The notes beneath the pieces were generated by a model. The model did not search any database, was not told the DNA's origin, and saw only the letters and a list, made by a program, of their open reading frames with translations. From positions 78,663,401 through 78,727,400 of the forward strand of contig CM049315.1 in the NCBI GenBank assembly GCA_026874595.1: DNA of 64,000 nucleotides, written 5' to 3'. How positions within the stretch are numbered: the stretch's first letter is position 1; each line of letters starts with the position of its first letter. Shown here one piece after another: positions 8,688 to 23,158 of the stretch. The position numbers and the translations under genes are program-made. Source of the stretch: Sipunculus nudus. Lineage: Eukaryota > Annelida > Sipuncula > Golfingiida > Sipunculidae.

Positions 8688-11600
8688 GAAGATAGAGATC
8701 CACTGACCACAGCGTGAGGACTGATGCAGGGCCTCCAACATTCCTCCACAGGTTGCCAGCCCAGCCCAGCAAGGCCAACTGCAGCCTGTTGTAAAAAACC
8801 GGGGGAGTTCAGCAGGTACATACCCATGACACATCTGGCCAACCTACACCTGGGCTCCATTATCGTGACCTCCATGAAAGGATGAGTTGCAATCCTTAAT
8901 TCAGACAAGCTGGTATTTTTTAAAAAGGGTGATTTTTAGACCCAAAATCTAGGCCTTCCATTTCTGAAACCAAATTTTGCTAATTTTAAACTTATTTTCT
9001 TGTAGCAACTTTTCTGATTGGAATTTTGTTGATGCATAATTGGAGTGAACCTGTGTTTTCATTTACCATTAATCAACTGATCTAATCAATTCAAACTGTT
9101 TTTTATTTTCCACAGGAAGATAGTGTTCCACTGACCACAGCGTGAGGACTGATGCAGGGCCTTCAACATTCCTCTACAGGTTGCCAGCCCAGCCCAGCCC
9201 AACAAGGCCAAGTGTAACAGCTGACTATGGGGCCAGGCATATACATATTTGTAAGGAAGTTCTTCTGATTCAGTTTAGCCTTCAATTCTCTCTCCAATTC
9301 CAGGCCTTACAGTTCTGAAAGCAAATTTTAAACTTTTTCTAGAACAACTTTTCTCATTGGAATTTTGCTGAGGCATAATTGAAGGGAATCTTGTGTTTTC
9401 ATGGACCATTAATTAACTGATCTGATCAATTCAAACTGTTTTATATTCAACAGGAAGATAGAGATCCACTGACCACAGCATGAGGACTGATGGAGGGCCT
9501 CCAACATTCCTCCACAGGTTGCCAGCCCAGCCCAGCAAGGCCAACTGCAGCCTGATGTACAAAACAGGCCGAGTTCAGCAGGTACATACCCATGACACAT
9601 CTGGCCAACCTATACCTGGGCTCCATTATGGTGACCTCTATAACAGGATGAGTTGCAATCCTTATTCCACACAATCTGGTATTTGTTAAAAAGGGTGATT
9701 TTTAGACCCAAAATCTAGGCCTTCCATTTCTGAAACCAAATTTTACTAATTTTAAACTTATTTTCTTGTAGCAACTTTTCTGATTGGAATTTTGTTAATG
9801 CATAATTGGAGTGAACCTGTGTTTTCATTTACCATTAATCAACTGATCTAATCAATTCAAACTGTTTTTTATATTCCACAGGAAGATAGTGTTCCACTGA
9901 CCACAGCGTGAGGACTGATGCAGGGCCTTCAACATTCCTCTACAGGTTGCCAGCCCAGCCCAGCCCAACAAGGCCAAGTGTAACAGCTGACTATGGGGCC
10001 AGGCATATACATATTTGTAAGGAAGTTCTTCTGATTCAGTTTAGCCTTCAATTCTCTCTCCAATTCCAGGCCTTTCAGTTCTGAAAGCAAATTTTAAACT
10101 TTTTCTAAAACAACTTTTCTCATTGGAATTTTGCTGAGGCATAATTGAAGGGAATCTTGTGTTTTCATGGACCATTAATTAACTGATCTGATCAATTCAA
10201 ACTGTTTTATATTCAACAGGAAGATAGAGATCCACTGACCACAGCGTGAGGACTGATGGAGGGCCTCCAACATTCCTCCACAGGTTGCCAGCCCAGCCCA
10301 GCAAGGCCAACTGCAGCCTGATGTACAAAACAGGCCGAGTTCAGCAGGTACATACCCATGACACATCTGGCCAACCTATACCTGGGCTCCATTATGGTGA
10401 CCTCTATAACAGGATGAGTTGCAATCCTTATTCCACACAAGCTGGTATTAGTGAAAAAGGGTGATTTTTAGACCCAACATCTAGGCCTTCCATTTCTGAA
10501 ACCAAATTTTGCTAATTTTAAACTAAATTTGGAAGCAACTTTTCTCATTGGAATTTTGTTGATGCATAATTGGAGTGAATCTGTGTTTTCATGGACCATT
10601 AATTAACTGATCTGATCAATTCAAACTGTTTTATATTCAGCAGGAAGATAGAGATCTACTGAACACAGCGTGAGGACTGATGCAGGGCCTCAAACATTCC
10701 TCCACAGGTTGCCAGCCCAGCCCAGCAAGGCCAACTGCAGCCTGTTGTACAAAACCGTCCGAGTTCAGCAGGTACATACCCATGACACATCTGGCCAACC
10801 TACACCTGGGCTCCATTATGGTGACCTCCATGACAGGATGAATTGCAATCCTTATTCCACACAAGCTGGTATTTGTGAAAAAGGGTGAATTTTAGACCCA
10901 ACATCTAGGCCTTCCATTTCTGAAACCAAATTTTGCTAATTTTAAACTAAATTTTGAAGCAACTTTTCTCATTAGAATTTTGTTGATGCATAATTGGAGT
11001 GAATCTGTGTTTTCATGGACCATTAATTAACTGATCTGATCAATTCAGACTGTTTTATATTCAGCAGGAAGATAGAGATCCACTGAACACAGCGTGAGGA
11101 CTGATGCAGGGCCTCCAACATTCCTCCACAGGTTGCCAGCCCAGCCCAGCAAGGCCAACTGCAGCCTGTTGTACAAAAGCAGGGGAGTTCAGCAGGTACT
11201 TACCCTTGACACATCTGGCCAACCTACACCTGGGCTCCATTAGCCTCCAATTCTCTCTCCAATTCCAGGCCTTCCAGTTCTGAAAGCAAATTTTATACTT
11301 TTTCTAGAACCACTTTTCTCATTGGAATTTTGCTGATGCATAATTGGAGGGAATCTTGTGTTTTCATGGACCATTAATTAACTGATCTGATCAATTCAAA
11401 CTGTTTTATATTCAACAGGAAGATAGAGATCCACTGACCACAGCGTGAGGACTGATGCAGGGCCTCCAACATTCCTCCACAGGTTGCCAGCCCAGCCCAG
11501 CAAGGCCAACTGCAGCCTGTTGTAAAAAACCGGGGGAGTTCAGCAGGTACATACCCATGACACATCTGGCCAACCTACACCTGGGCTCCATTATCGTGAC

Positions 11601-14149
11601 CTCCATGAAAGGATGAGTTGCAATCCTTAATTCAGACAAGCTGGTATTTTTTAAAAAGGGTGATTTTTAGACCCAAAATCTAGGCCTTCCATTTCTGAAA
11701 CCAAATTTTGCTAATTTTAAACTTATTTTCTTGTAGCAACTTTTCTGATTGGAATTTTGTTGATGCATAATTGGAGTGAACCTGTGTTTTCATTTACCAT
11801 TAATCAACTGATCTAATCAATTCAAACTGTTTTTTATTTTCCACAGGAAGATAGTGTTCCACTGACCACAGCGTGAGGACTGATGCAGGGCCTTCAACAT
11901 TCCTCTACAGGTTGCCAGCCCAGCCCAGCCCAACAAGGCCAAGTGTAACAGCTGACTATGGGGCCAGGCATATACATATTTGTAAGGAAGTTCTTCTGAT
12001 TCAGTTTAGCCTTCAATTCTCTCTCCAATTCCAGGCCTTACAGTTCTGAAAGCAAATTTTAAACTTTTTCTAGAACAACTTTTCTCATTGGAATTTTGCT
12101 GAGGCATAATTGAAGGGAATCTTGTGTTTTCATGGACCATTAATTAACTGATCTGATCAATTCAAACTGTTTTATATTCAACAGGAAGATAGAGATCCAC
12201 TGACCACAGCATGAGGACTGATGGAGGGCCTCCAACATTCCTCCACAGGTTGCCAGCCCAGCCCAGCAAGGCCAACTGCAGCCTGATGTACAAAACAGGC
12301 CGAGTTCAGCAGGTACATACCCATGACACATCTGGCCAACCTATACCTGGGCTCCATTATGGTGACCTCTATAACAGGATGAGTTGCAATCCTTATTCCA
12401 CACAATCTGGTATTTGTTAAAAAGGGTGATTTTTAGACCCAAAATCTAGGCCTTCCATTTCTGAAACCAAATTTTACTAATTTTAAACTTATTTTCTTGT
12501 AGCAACTTTTCTGATTGGAATTTTGTTAATGCATAATTGGAGTGAACCTGTGTTTTCATTTACCATTAATCAACTGATCTAATCAATTCAAACTGTTTTT
12601 TATATTCCACAGGAAGATAGTGTTCCACTGACCACAGCGTGAGGACTGATGCAGGGCCTTCAACATTCCTCTACAGGTTGCCAGCCCAGCCCAGCCCAAC
12701 AAGGCCAAGTGTAACAGCTGACTATGGGGCCAGGCATATACATATTTGTAAGGAAGTTCTTCTGATTCAGTTTAGCCTTCAATTCTCTCTCCAATTCCAG
12801 GCCTTTCAGTTCTGAAAGCAAATTTTAAACTTTTTCTAAAACAACTTTTCTCATTGGAATTTTGCTGAGGCATAATTGAAGGGAATCTTGTGTTTTCATG
12901 GACCATTAATTAACTGATCTGATCAATTCAAACTGTTTTATATTCAACAGGAAGATAGAGATCCACTGACCACAGCGTGAGGACTGATGGAGGGCCTCCA
13001 ACATTCCTCCACAGGTTGCCAGCCCAGCCCAGCAAGGCCAACTGCAGCCTGATGTACAAAACAGGCCGAGTTCAGCAGGTACATACCCATGACACATCTG
13101 GCCAACCTATACCTGGGCTCCATTATGGTGACCTCTATAACAGGATGAGTTGCAATCCTTATTCCACACAAGCTGGTATTAGTGAAAAAGGGTGATTTTT
13201 AGACCCAACATCTAGGCCTTCCATTTCTGAAACCAAATTTTGCTAATTTTAAACTAAATTTGGAAGCAACTTTTCTCATTGGAATTTTGTTGATGCATAA
13301 TTGGAGTGAATCTGTGTTTTCATGGACCATTAATTAACTGATCTGATCAATTCAAACTGTTTTATATTCAGCAGGAAGGTAGAGATCTACTGAACACAGC
13401 GTGAGGACTGATGCAGGGCCTCAAACATTCCTCCACAGGTTGCCAGCCCAGCCCAGCAAGGCCAACTGCAGCCTGTTGTACAAAACCGTCCGAGTTCAGC
13501 AGGTACATACCCATGACACATCTGGCCAACCTACACCTGGGCTCCATTATGGTGACCTCCATGACAGGATGAATTGCAATCCTTATTCCACACAAGCTGG
13601 TATTTGTGAAAAAGGGTGAATTTTAGACCCAACATCTAGGCCTTCCATTTCTGAAACCAAATTTTGCTAATTTTAAACTAAATTTTGAAGCAACTTTTCT
13701 CATTAGAATTTTGTTGATGCATAATTGGAGTGAATCTGTGTTTTCATGGACCATTAATTAACTGATCTGATCAATTCAGACTGTTTTATATTCAGCAGGA
13801 AGATAGAGATCCACTGAACACAGCGTGAGGACTGATGCAGGGCCTCCAACATTCCTCCACAGGTTGCCAGCCCAGCCCAGCAAGGCCAACTGCAGCCTGT
13901 TGTACAAAAGCAGGGGAGTTCAGCAGGTACTTACCCTTGACACATCTGGCCAACCTACACCTGGGCTCCATTAGCCTTCAATTCTCTCTCCAATTCCAGG
14001 CCTTCCAGTTCTGAAAGCAAATTTTATACTTTTTCTAGAACAACTTTTCTCATTGGAATTTTGCTGATGCATAATTGGAGGGAATCTTGTGTTTTCATGG
14101 ACCATTAATTAACTGATCTGATCAATTCAAACTGTTTTATATTCAACAG
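8688..14149 (+). repeat. 2731-bp internal tandem duplication
   Basis: Landmarks 8714, 9142, 9480, 9908, 10246, 10670, 11094 are matched by 11445, 11873, 12211, 12639, 12977, 13401, 13825, each 2731 bp later. The copies look almost identical. One difference is GGAAGGTAGAG near 13375, where the other copy has GGAAGATAGAG. The duplication ends on M units, so exchange between two M cores explains it. Confidence 0.9.
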
Positions 14150-15547
14150 GAAGATAGAGATCCACTGACCACAGCGTGAGGACTGATGCAGGGCCTCAAA
14201 CATTCCTCCACAGGTTGCCAGCCCAGCCCAGCAAGGCCAACTGCAGCCTGATGTACAAAACCGGCCGAGTTCAGCAGGTACATACCCATGACACATCTGG
14301 CCAACCTATACAAGGGCTCCATTATGGTGACCTCTATAACAGGATGAGTTGCAATCCTTATTCCACACAAGCTGGTATTTGTGAAAAAGGGTGATTTTTA
14401 GACCCAACATCTAGGCCTTCCATTTCTGAAACCAAATTTTGCTAATTTTAAACTAAATTTGGAAGCAACTTTTCTCATTGGAATTTTGTTGATGCATAAT
14501 TGGAGTGAATCTGTGTTTTCATGGACCATTAATTAACTGATCTGATCAATTCAAACTGTTTTATATTCAGCAGGAAGATAGAGATCCACTGAACACAGCG
14601 TGAGGACTGATGCAGGGCCTCAAACATTCCTCCACAGGTTGCCAGCCCAGCCCAGCAAGGCCAACTGCAGCCTGATGTACAAAACAGGCCGAGTTCAGCA
14701 GGTACATACCCATGACACATCTGGCCAACCTATACCTGGGCTCCATTATGGTGACCTCTATAACAGGATGAGTTGCAATCCTTATTCCACACAAGCTGGT
14801 ATTTGTGAAAAAGGGTGATTTTTAGACCCAACATCTAGGCCTTCCATTTCTGAAACCAAATTTTGCTAATTTTAAACTAAATTTGGAAGCAACTTTTCTC
14901 ATTGGAATTTTGTTGATGCATAATTGGAGTGAATCTGTGTTTTCATGGACCATTAATTAACTGATCTGATCAATTCAAACTGTTTTATATTCAGCAGGAA
15001 GATAGAGATCTACTGAACACAGCGTGAGGACTGATGCAGGGCCTCAAACATTCCTCCACAGGTTGCCAGCCCAGCCCAGCAAGGCCAACTGCAGTCTGTT
15101 GTACAAAACCGTCCGAGTTCAGCAGGTACATACCCATGACACATCTGGCCAACCTACACCTGGGCTCCATTATGGTGACCTCCATGACAGGATGAATTGC
15201 AATCCTTATTCCACACAAGCTGGTATTTGTGAAAAAGGGTGAATTTTAGACCCAACATCTAGGCCTTCCATTTCTGAAACCAAATTTTGCTAATTTTAAA
15301 CTAAATTTTGAAGCAACTTTTCTCATTAGAATTTTGTTGATGCATAATTGGAGTGAATCTGTGTTTTCATGGACCATTAATTAACTGATCTGATCAATTC
15401 AGACTGTTTTATATTCAGCAGGAAGATAGAGATCCACTGAACACAGCGTGAGGACTGATGCAGGGCCTCCAACATTCCTCCACAGGTTGCCAGCCCAGCC
15501 CAGCAAGGCCAACTGCAGTCTGTTGTACAAAACCGTCCGAGTTCAGC

Positions 15548-17826
15548 AGGTACATACCCATGACACATCTGGCCAACCTACACCTGGGCTCCATTATCGT
15601 GACCTCCATGAAAGGATGAGTTGCAATCCTTAATTCACACAAGCTGGTATTTGTTAAAAAGGGTGATTTTTAGACCCAAAATCTAGGCCTTCCATTTCTG
15701 AAACCAAATTTTGCTAATTTTAAACTTATTTTCTTGTAGCAAATTTTCTGATTGGAATTTTGTTGATGCATAATTGGAGTGAACCTGTGTTTTCATGGAC
15801 CATAAATAAACATAAATAAACTATGGGGCCAGGCATATAAATAGTTGTAAGGAAGTTCTTCTGATTCAGTTTAGCCTTCAATTCTCTCTCCAATTCCAGG
15901 TCTCCAGTTCCAAAAACAAGTTTTTAACTTTTTCTAGAAGCAACTTTTCTCATTGGAATTTGCTGATGCATAATCGGAGTGAATCTGTGTTTTCATTTAC
16001 CATTAATCAACTGATCTAATCAATTCAAACTGTTTTTTATTTTCCACAGGAAGATAGTGTTCCACTGACCACAGCGTGAGGACTGATGCAGGGCCTTCAA
16101 CATTCCTCTACAGGTTGCCAGCCCAGCCCAGCCCAACAAGGCCAAGTGTAACAGCTGACTATGGGGCCAGGCATATACATATTTGTAAGGAAGTTCTTCT
16201 GATTCAGTTTAGCCTTCAATTCTCTCTCCAATTCCAGGCCTTACAGATCTGAAAACAAATTTTAAACTTTTTCTAGAACAACTTTTCTCATTGGAATTTT
16301 GCTGAGGCATAATTGAAGGGAATCTTGTGTTTTCATGGACCATTAATTAACTGCTCTGATCAATTCAAACTGTTTTATATTCAACAGGAAGATAGAGATC
16401 CACTGACCACAGCGTGAGGACTGATGCAGGGCCTCCATCATTCCTCCACAGGTTGCCAGCCCAGCCCAGCAAGGCCAACTGCAGCCTGTTGTAAAAAACC
16501 GCGGGAGTTCAGCAGGTACATACCCATGACACATCTGGCCAACCTACACCTGGGCTCCATTATGGTGACCTCCATGACAGGATGAATTGCAATCCTTATT
16601 CCACACAAGCTGGTATTTGTGAAAAAGGGTGAATTTTAGACCCAACATCTAGGCCTTCCATTTCTGAAACCAAATTTTGCTAATTTTAAACTTATTTTCT
16701 TGTAGCAACTTTTCTGATTGGAATTTTGTTGATGCATAATTGGAGTGAACCTGTGTTTTCATGGACCATAAATAAACTGATCTGATCAATTCAAACTGTT
16801 TTTATTTTCCACAGGAAGATAGAGATCCACTGACCACAGCGTGAGGACTGATGCAGGGCCTCCATCATTCATCCACAGGTTGCCAGCCCAGCCCAGCAAG
16901 GCCAACTGCAGCCTGTTGTACAAAAGCGGGGGAGTTCAGCAGGTACATACAAATGACACATCTCGCCAATCTACACCTTGGATCCAATATGGTGATCTCC
17001 ATGACAGGATGAGTTGCAATCCTTATTCCACACAAGCTGGTATTTGTGAAAAAGGGTGATTTTTTGACCCAAAATCACAGGGACCAGGCATATACATATT
17101 TGTAAGGAGTTTTTCTGATTCAGTTTATCTTGCTTATTTTAAACTTGTTCCACTGACCACAGCGTGAGGACTGATGCAGGGCCTTCAACATTCCTCCACA
17201 GGTTGCCAGCCCAGCCCAGCCTAACAAGGCCAAGTGTAACAGCTGACTATGGGGCCAGGCATATACATATTTGTAAGGAAGTTCTTCTGATTCAGTTTAG
17301 CCTTCAATTCTCTCTCCAATTCCAGGCCTTCCACTTCTGAAAGCAAATTTTAAACTTTTTCTAGAACAACTTTTCTCATTGGAATTTTGCTGATGCATAA
17401 TTGGAGGGAATCTTGTGTTTTCATGGACCAATAATTAACTGATCTGATCAATTCAAACTGTTTTATATTCAGCAGGAAGATAGAGATCCACTGAACACAG
17501 CGTGAGGACTGATGCAGGGCCTCCAACATTCCTCCACAGGTTGCCAGCCCAGCCCAGCAAGGCCAACTGCAGCCTGTTGTACAAAAGCAGGGGAGTTCAG
17601 CAGGTACTTACCCTTGACACATCTGGCCAACCTACACCTGGGCTCCATTAGCCTTCAATTCTCTCTCCAATTCCAGGCCTTCCAGTTCTGAAAGCAAATT
17701 TTATACTTTTTCTAGAACAACTTTTCTCATTGGAATTTTGCTGATGCATAATTGGAGGGAATCTTGTGTTTTCATGGACCATTAATTAACTGATCTGATC
17801 AATTCAAACTGTTTTATATTCAACAG
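15548..17826 (+). repeat. Higher-order repeat, partial copy 3
   Basis: Landmarks 16076, 16414, 16841, 17164 and 17502 match 529, 867, 1294, 1617 and 1955 at a shift of 15547. The match breaks in the M unit: the spacer near 17648 reads TTAGCCTTCAA rather than TTAGCCTCCAA, and the next core has the GATGTACAAAACAGG type instead of the GTAAAAAACCGGG type. This is the last L427/D323 pair in the window. Confidence 0.87.
15805..15872 (+). promoter_or_regulatory. AATAAA/TATA/initiator module, copy 3
   Basis: TATAAATA at 15836-15843 and initiator-like A at 15868, with the two AATAAA hexamers 31 and 21 bases before the TATA start. Last module followed by the L427/D323 pair; the next module is 6416 bp away. 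Confidence 0.45.
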
Positions 17827-20800
17827 GAAGATAGAGATCCACTGACCACAGCGTGAGGACTGATGGAGGGCCTCCAACATTCCTCCACAGGTTGCCAGCC
17901 CAGCCCAGCAAGGCCAACTGCAGCCTGATGTACAAAACAGGCCGAGTTCAGCAGGTACATACCCATGACACATCTGGCCAACCTATACCTGGGCTCCATT
18001 ATGGTGACCTCTATAACAGGATGAGTTGCAATCCTTATTCCACACAAGCTGGTATTTGTGAAAAAGGGTGATTTTTAGACCCAACATCTAGGCCTTCCAT
18101 TTCTGAAACCAAATTTTGCTAATTTTAAACTAAATTTGGAAGCAACTTTTCTCATTGGAATTTTGTTGATGCATAATTGGAGTGAATCTGTGTTTTCATG
18201 GACCATTAATTAACTGATCTGATCAATTCAAACTGTTTTATATTCAGCAGGAAGATAGAGATCCACTGAACACAGCGTGAGGACTGATGCAGGGCCTCAA
18301 ACATTCCTCCACAGGTTGCCAGCCCAGCCCAGCAAGGCCAACTGCAGTCTGTTGTACAAAACCGTCCGAGTTCAGCAGGTACATACCCATGACACATCTG
18401 GCCAACCTACACCTGGGCTCCATTATGGTGACCTCCATGACAGGATGAATTGCAATCCTTATTCCACACAAGCTGGTATTTGTGAAAAAGGGTGAATTTT
18501 AGACCCAACATCTAGGCCTTCCATTTCTGAAACCAAATTTTGCTAATTTTAAACTAAATTTTGAAGCAATTTTCTCATTAGAATTTTGTTGATGCATAAT
18601 TGGAGTGAATCTGTGTTTTCATGGACCATTAATTAACTGATCTGATCAATTCAGACTGTTTTATATTCAGCAGGAAGATAGAGATCCACTGAACACAGCG
18701 TGAGGACTGATGCAGGGCCTCCAACATTCCTCCACAGGTTGCCAGCCCAGCCCAGCAAGGCCAACTGCAGCCTGTTGTACAAAAGCAGGGGAGTTCAGCA
18801 GGTACTTACCCTTGACACATCTGGCCAACCTACACCTGGGCTCCATTAGCCTTCAATTCTCTCTCCAATTCCAGGCCTTCCAGTTCTGAAAGCAAATTTT
18901 ATACTTTTTCTAGAACAACTTTTCTCATTGGAATTTTGCTGATGCATAATTGGAGGGAATCTTGTGTTTTCATGGACCATTAATTAACTGATCTGATCAA
19001 TTCAAACTGTTTTATATTCAACAGGAAGATAGAGATCCACTGACCACAGCGTGAGGACTGATGCAGGGCCTCAAACATTCCTCCACAGGTTGCCAGCCCA
19101 GCCCAGCAAGGCCAACTGCAGCCTGATGTACAAAACCGGCCGAGTTCAGCAGGTACATACCCATGACACATCTGGCCAACCTATACAAGGGCTCCATTAT
19201 GGTGACCTCTATAACAGGATGAGTTGCAATCCTTATTCCACACAAGCTGGTATTTGTGAAAAAGGGTGATTTTTAGACCCAACATCTAGGCCTTCCATTT
19301 CTGAAACCAAATTTTGCTAATTTTAAACTAAATTTGGAAGCAACTTTTCTCATTGGAATTTCGTTGATGCATAATTGGAGTGAATCTGTGTTTTCATGGA
19401 CCATTAATTAACTGATCTGATCAATTCAAACTGTTTTATATTCAGCAGGAAGATAGAGATCCACTGAACACAGCGTGAGGACTGATGCAGGGCCTGAAAC
19501 ATTCCTCCACAGGTTGCCAGCCCAGCCCAGCAAGGCCAACTGCAGCCTGTTGTACAAAACCGTCCGAGTTCAGCAGGTACATACCCATGACACATCTGGC
19601 CAACCTACACCTGGGCTCCATTATGGTGACCTCCATGACAGGATGAATTGCAATCCTTATTCCACACAAGCTGGTATTTGTGAAAAAGGGTGAATTTTAG
19701 ACCCAACATCTAGGCCTTCCATTTCTGAAACCAAATTTTGCTTATTTTAAACTAAATTTTGAAGCAACTTTTCTCATTAGAATTTTGTTGATGCATAATT
19801 GGAGTGAATCTGTGTTTTCATGGACCATTAATTAACTGATCTGATCAATTCAAACTGTTTTATATTCAGCAGGAAGATAGAGATCCACTGAACACAGCGT
19901 GAGGACTGATGCAGGGCCTCCAACATTCCTCCACAGGTTGCCAGCCCAGCCCAGCAAGGCCAACTGCAGCCTGTTGTACAAAAGCAGGGGAGTTCAGCAG
20001 GTACTTACCCTTGACACATCTGGCCAACCTACACCTGGGCTCCATTAGCCTTCAATTCTCTCTCCAATTCCAGGCCTTTCAGTTCTGAAAGCAAATTTTA
20101 AACTTTTTCTAAAACAACTTTTCTCATTGGAATTTTGCTGAGGCATAATTGAAGGGAATCTTGTGTTTTCGTGGACCATTAATTAACTGATCTGATCAAT
20201 TCAAACTGTTTTATATTCAACAGGAAGATAGAGATCCACTGACCACAGCGTGAGGACTGATGGAGGGCCTCCAACATTCCTCCACAGGTTGCCAGCCCAG
20301 CCCAGCAAGGCCAACTGCAGCCTGATGTACAAAACAGGCCGAGTTCAGCAGGTACATACCCATGACACATCTGGCCAACCTATACCTGGGCTCCATTATG
20401 GTGACCTCTATAACAGGATGAGTTGCAATCCTTATTCCACACAAGCTGGTATTTGTTAAAAAGGGTGATTTTTAGACCCAAAATCTAGGCCTTCCATTTC
20501 TGAAACCAAATTTTACTAATTTTAAACTTATTTTCTTGTAGCAACATTTCTGATTGGAATTTTGTTAATGCATAATTGGAGTGAACCTGTGTTTTCATTT
20601 ACCATTAATCAACTGATCTAATCAATTCAAACTGTTTTTTATATTCCACAGGAAGATAGTGTTCCACTGACCACAGCGTGAGGACTGATGCAGGGCCTTC
20701 AACATTCCTCTACAGGTTGCCAGCCCAGCCCAGCCCAACAAGGCCAAGTGTAACAGCTGACTATGGGGCCAGGCATATACATATTTGTAAGGAAGTTCTT

Positions 20801-22465
20801 CTGATTCAGTTTAGCCTTCAATTCTCTCTCCAATTCCAGGCCTTTCAGTTCTGAAAGCAAATTTTAAACTTTTTCTAAAACAACTTTTCTCATTGGAATT
20901 TTGCTGAGGCATAATTGAAGGGAATCTTGTGTTTTCATGGACCATTAATTAACTGATCTGATCAATTCAAACTGTTTTATATTCAACAGGAAGATAGAGA
21001 TCCACTGACCACAGCGTGAGGACTGATGGAGGGCCTCCAACATTCCTCCACAGGTTGCCAGCCCAGCCCAGCAAGGCCAACTGCAGCCTGATGTACAAAA
21101 CAGGCCGAGTTCAGCAGGTACATACCCATGACACATCTGGCCAACCTATACCTGGGCTCCATTATGGTGACCTCTATAACAGGATGAGTTGCAATCCTTA
21201 TTCCACACAAGCTGGTATTTGTGAAAAAGGGTGATTTTTAGACCCAACATCTAGGCCTTCCATTTCTGAAACCAAATTTTGCTAATTTTAAACTAAATTT
21301 GGAAGCAACTTTTCTCATTGGAATTTTGTTGATGCATAATTGGAGTGAATCTGTGTTTTCATGGACCATTAATTAACTGATCTGATCAATTCAAACTGTT
21401 TTATATTCAGCAGGAAGATAGAGATCTACTGAACACAGCGTGAGGACTGATGCAGGGCCTCAAACATTCCTCCACAGGTTGCCAGCCCAGCCCAGCAAGG
21501 CCAACTGCAGTCTGTTGTACAAAACCGTCCGAGTTCAGCAGGTACATACCCATGACACATCTGGCCAACCTACACCTGGGCTCCATTATGGTGACCTCCA
21601 TGACAGGATGAATTGCAATCCTTATTCCACACAAGCTGGTATTTGTGAAAAAGGGTGAATTTTAGACCCAACATCTAGGCCTTCCATTTCTGAAACCAAA
21701 TTTTGCTAATTTTAAACTAAATTTTGAAGCAACTTTTCTCATTAGAATTTTGTTGATGCATAATTGGAGTGAATCTGTGTTTTCATGGACCATTAATTAA
21801 CTGATCTGATCAATTCAGACTGTTTTATATTCAGCAGGAAGATAGAGATCCACTGAACACAGCGTGAGGACTGATGCAGGGCCTCCAACATTCCTCCACA
21901 GGTTGCCAGCCCAGCCCAGCAAGGCCAACTGCAGTCTGTTGTACAAAACCGTCCGAGTTCAGCAGGTACATACCCATGACACATCTGGCCAACCTACACC
22001 TGGGCTCCATTATCGTGACCTCCATGAAAGGATGAGTTGCAATCCTTAATTCACACAAGCTGGTATTTGTTAAAAAGGGTGATTTTTAGACCCAAAATCT
22101 AGGCCTTCCATTTCTGAAACCAAATTTTGCTAATTTTAAACTTATTTTCTTGTAGCAAATTTTCTGATTGGAATTTTGTTGATGCATAATTGGAGTGAAC
22201 CTGTGTTTTCATGGACCATAAATAAACATAAATAAACTATGGGGCCAGGCATATAAATAGTTGTAAGGAAGTTCTTCTGATTCAGTTTAGCCTTCAATTC
22301 TCTCTCCAATTCCAGGTCTCCAGTTCCAAAAACAAGTTTTTAACTTTTTCTAGAAGCAACTTTTCTCATTGGAATTTGCTGATGCATAATCGGAGTGAAT
22401 CTGTGTTTTCATTTACCATTAATCAACTGATCTAATCAATTCAAACTGTTTTTTATTTTCCACAG
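17827..22465 (+). repeat. Related block of L424-rich units ending in XL628
   Basis: Intervals: 424, 423, 351, 424, 424, 351, 428, 338, 424, 424, 628. It resembles 3812-6910 with an extra L424-M-L428-S insertion. Small private changes include a one-base deletion near 18568, GGAATTTCGTTG near 19358, GGGCCTGAAAC at 19490, GTTTTCGTGG near 20166 and CAACATTTC near 20544. Confidence 0.85.
22221..22288 (+). promoter_or_regulatory. AATAAA/TATA/initiator module, copy 4
   Basis: TATAAATA at 22252-22259, initiator-like A at 22284. It marks the end of domain A. The next module is only 2093 bp downstream, the shortest spacing in the window. Confidence 0.45.
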
Positions 22466-23125
22466 GAAGATAGTGTTCCACTGACCACAGCGTGAGGACT
22501 GATGCAGGGCCTTCAACATTCCTCCACAGGTTGCCAGCCCAGCCCAGCCTAACAAGGCCAAGTGTAACAGCTGACTATGGGGCCAGGCATATACATATTT
22601 GTAAGGAAGTTCTTCTGATTCAGTTTAGCCTTCAATTCTCTCTCCAATTCCAGGCCTTCCACTTCTGAAAGCAAATTTTAAACTTTTTCTAGAACAACTT
22701 TTCTCATTGGAATTTTGCTGATGCATAATTGGAGGGAATCTTGTGTTTTCATGGACCAATAATCAACTGATCTAATCAATTCAAACTGTTTTATATTCAG
22801 CAGGAAGATAGAGATCCACTGAACACAGCGTGAGGACTGATGCAGGGCCTCCAACATTCCTCCACAGGTTGCCAGCCCAGCCCAGCAAGGCCAACTGCAG
22901 CCTGTTGTACAAAAGCAGGGGAGTTCAGCAGGTACTTACCCTTGACACATCTGGCCAGCCTACACCTGGGCTTCATTAGCCTTCAATTCTCTCTCCAATT
23001 CCAGGCCTTCCAGTTCTGAAAGCAAATTTTATACTTTTTCTAGAACCACTTTTCTCATTGGAATTTTGCTGATGCATAATTGGAGGGAATCTTGTGTTTT
23101 CATGGACCATTAATTAACTGATCTG

Positions 23126-23158
23126 ATCAATTCAAACTGTTTTATATTAAACGGGAAG
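23126..23158 (+). other. Acceptor-variant subfamily (AG changed to GG)
   Basis: The intron before the core at 23181 ends TTTTATATTAAACGG/GAAG where other copies have TTCAACAG/GAAG. The same change precedes the cores at 27663, 30946, 32839, 39626, 42558, 47806 and 50739. A related form, TTCAACGG, precedes 57360. All eight cores after AAACGG also have CAGCCTAGCAAGG and an extra A in GTAAAAAAACCGGGG. If the array is spliced, these nine cores would probably be skipped or use another AG. Confidence 0.7.

Larger units (their letters stand above)
6409..15547 (+). repeat. Higher-order repeat, copy 2, enlarged to 9139 bp
   Basis: Same unit order as copy 1 but with seven units (L428, S, L428, S, L424, L424, M) present twice. 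Landmarks 2306 to 8363 reappear 9139 bp later (11445 to 17502), and 9139 equals 6408 plus 2731. The switch from the 6408 to the 9139 register falls inside the M unit at 11094: its front matches 4686, and its back (CATTAGCCTCCAATTC, near 11240) matches the 1955 copy. Confidence 0.9.

Noticed and set aside
6408-15547. Mis-assembly as the cause of the near-identical large repeats
   Set aside because: Not excluded, but many private single-base differences distinguish the copies and unit orders differ, which a simple collapse or duplicated contig would not produce. Spanning long reads would decide.
19340-19380. CENP-B-box-like TTTCGTTGATGC near 19359
   Set aside because: Only the first half resembles the box. 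The second-half CGGG is missing and the CG comes from a single substitution in one copy.
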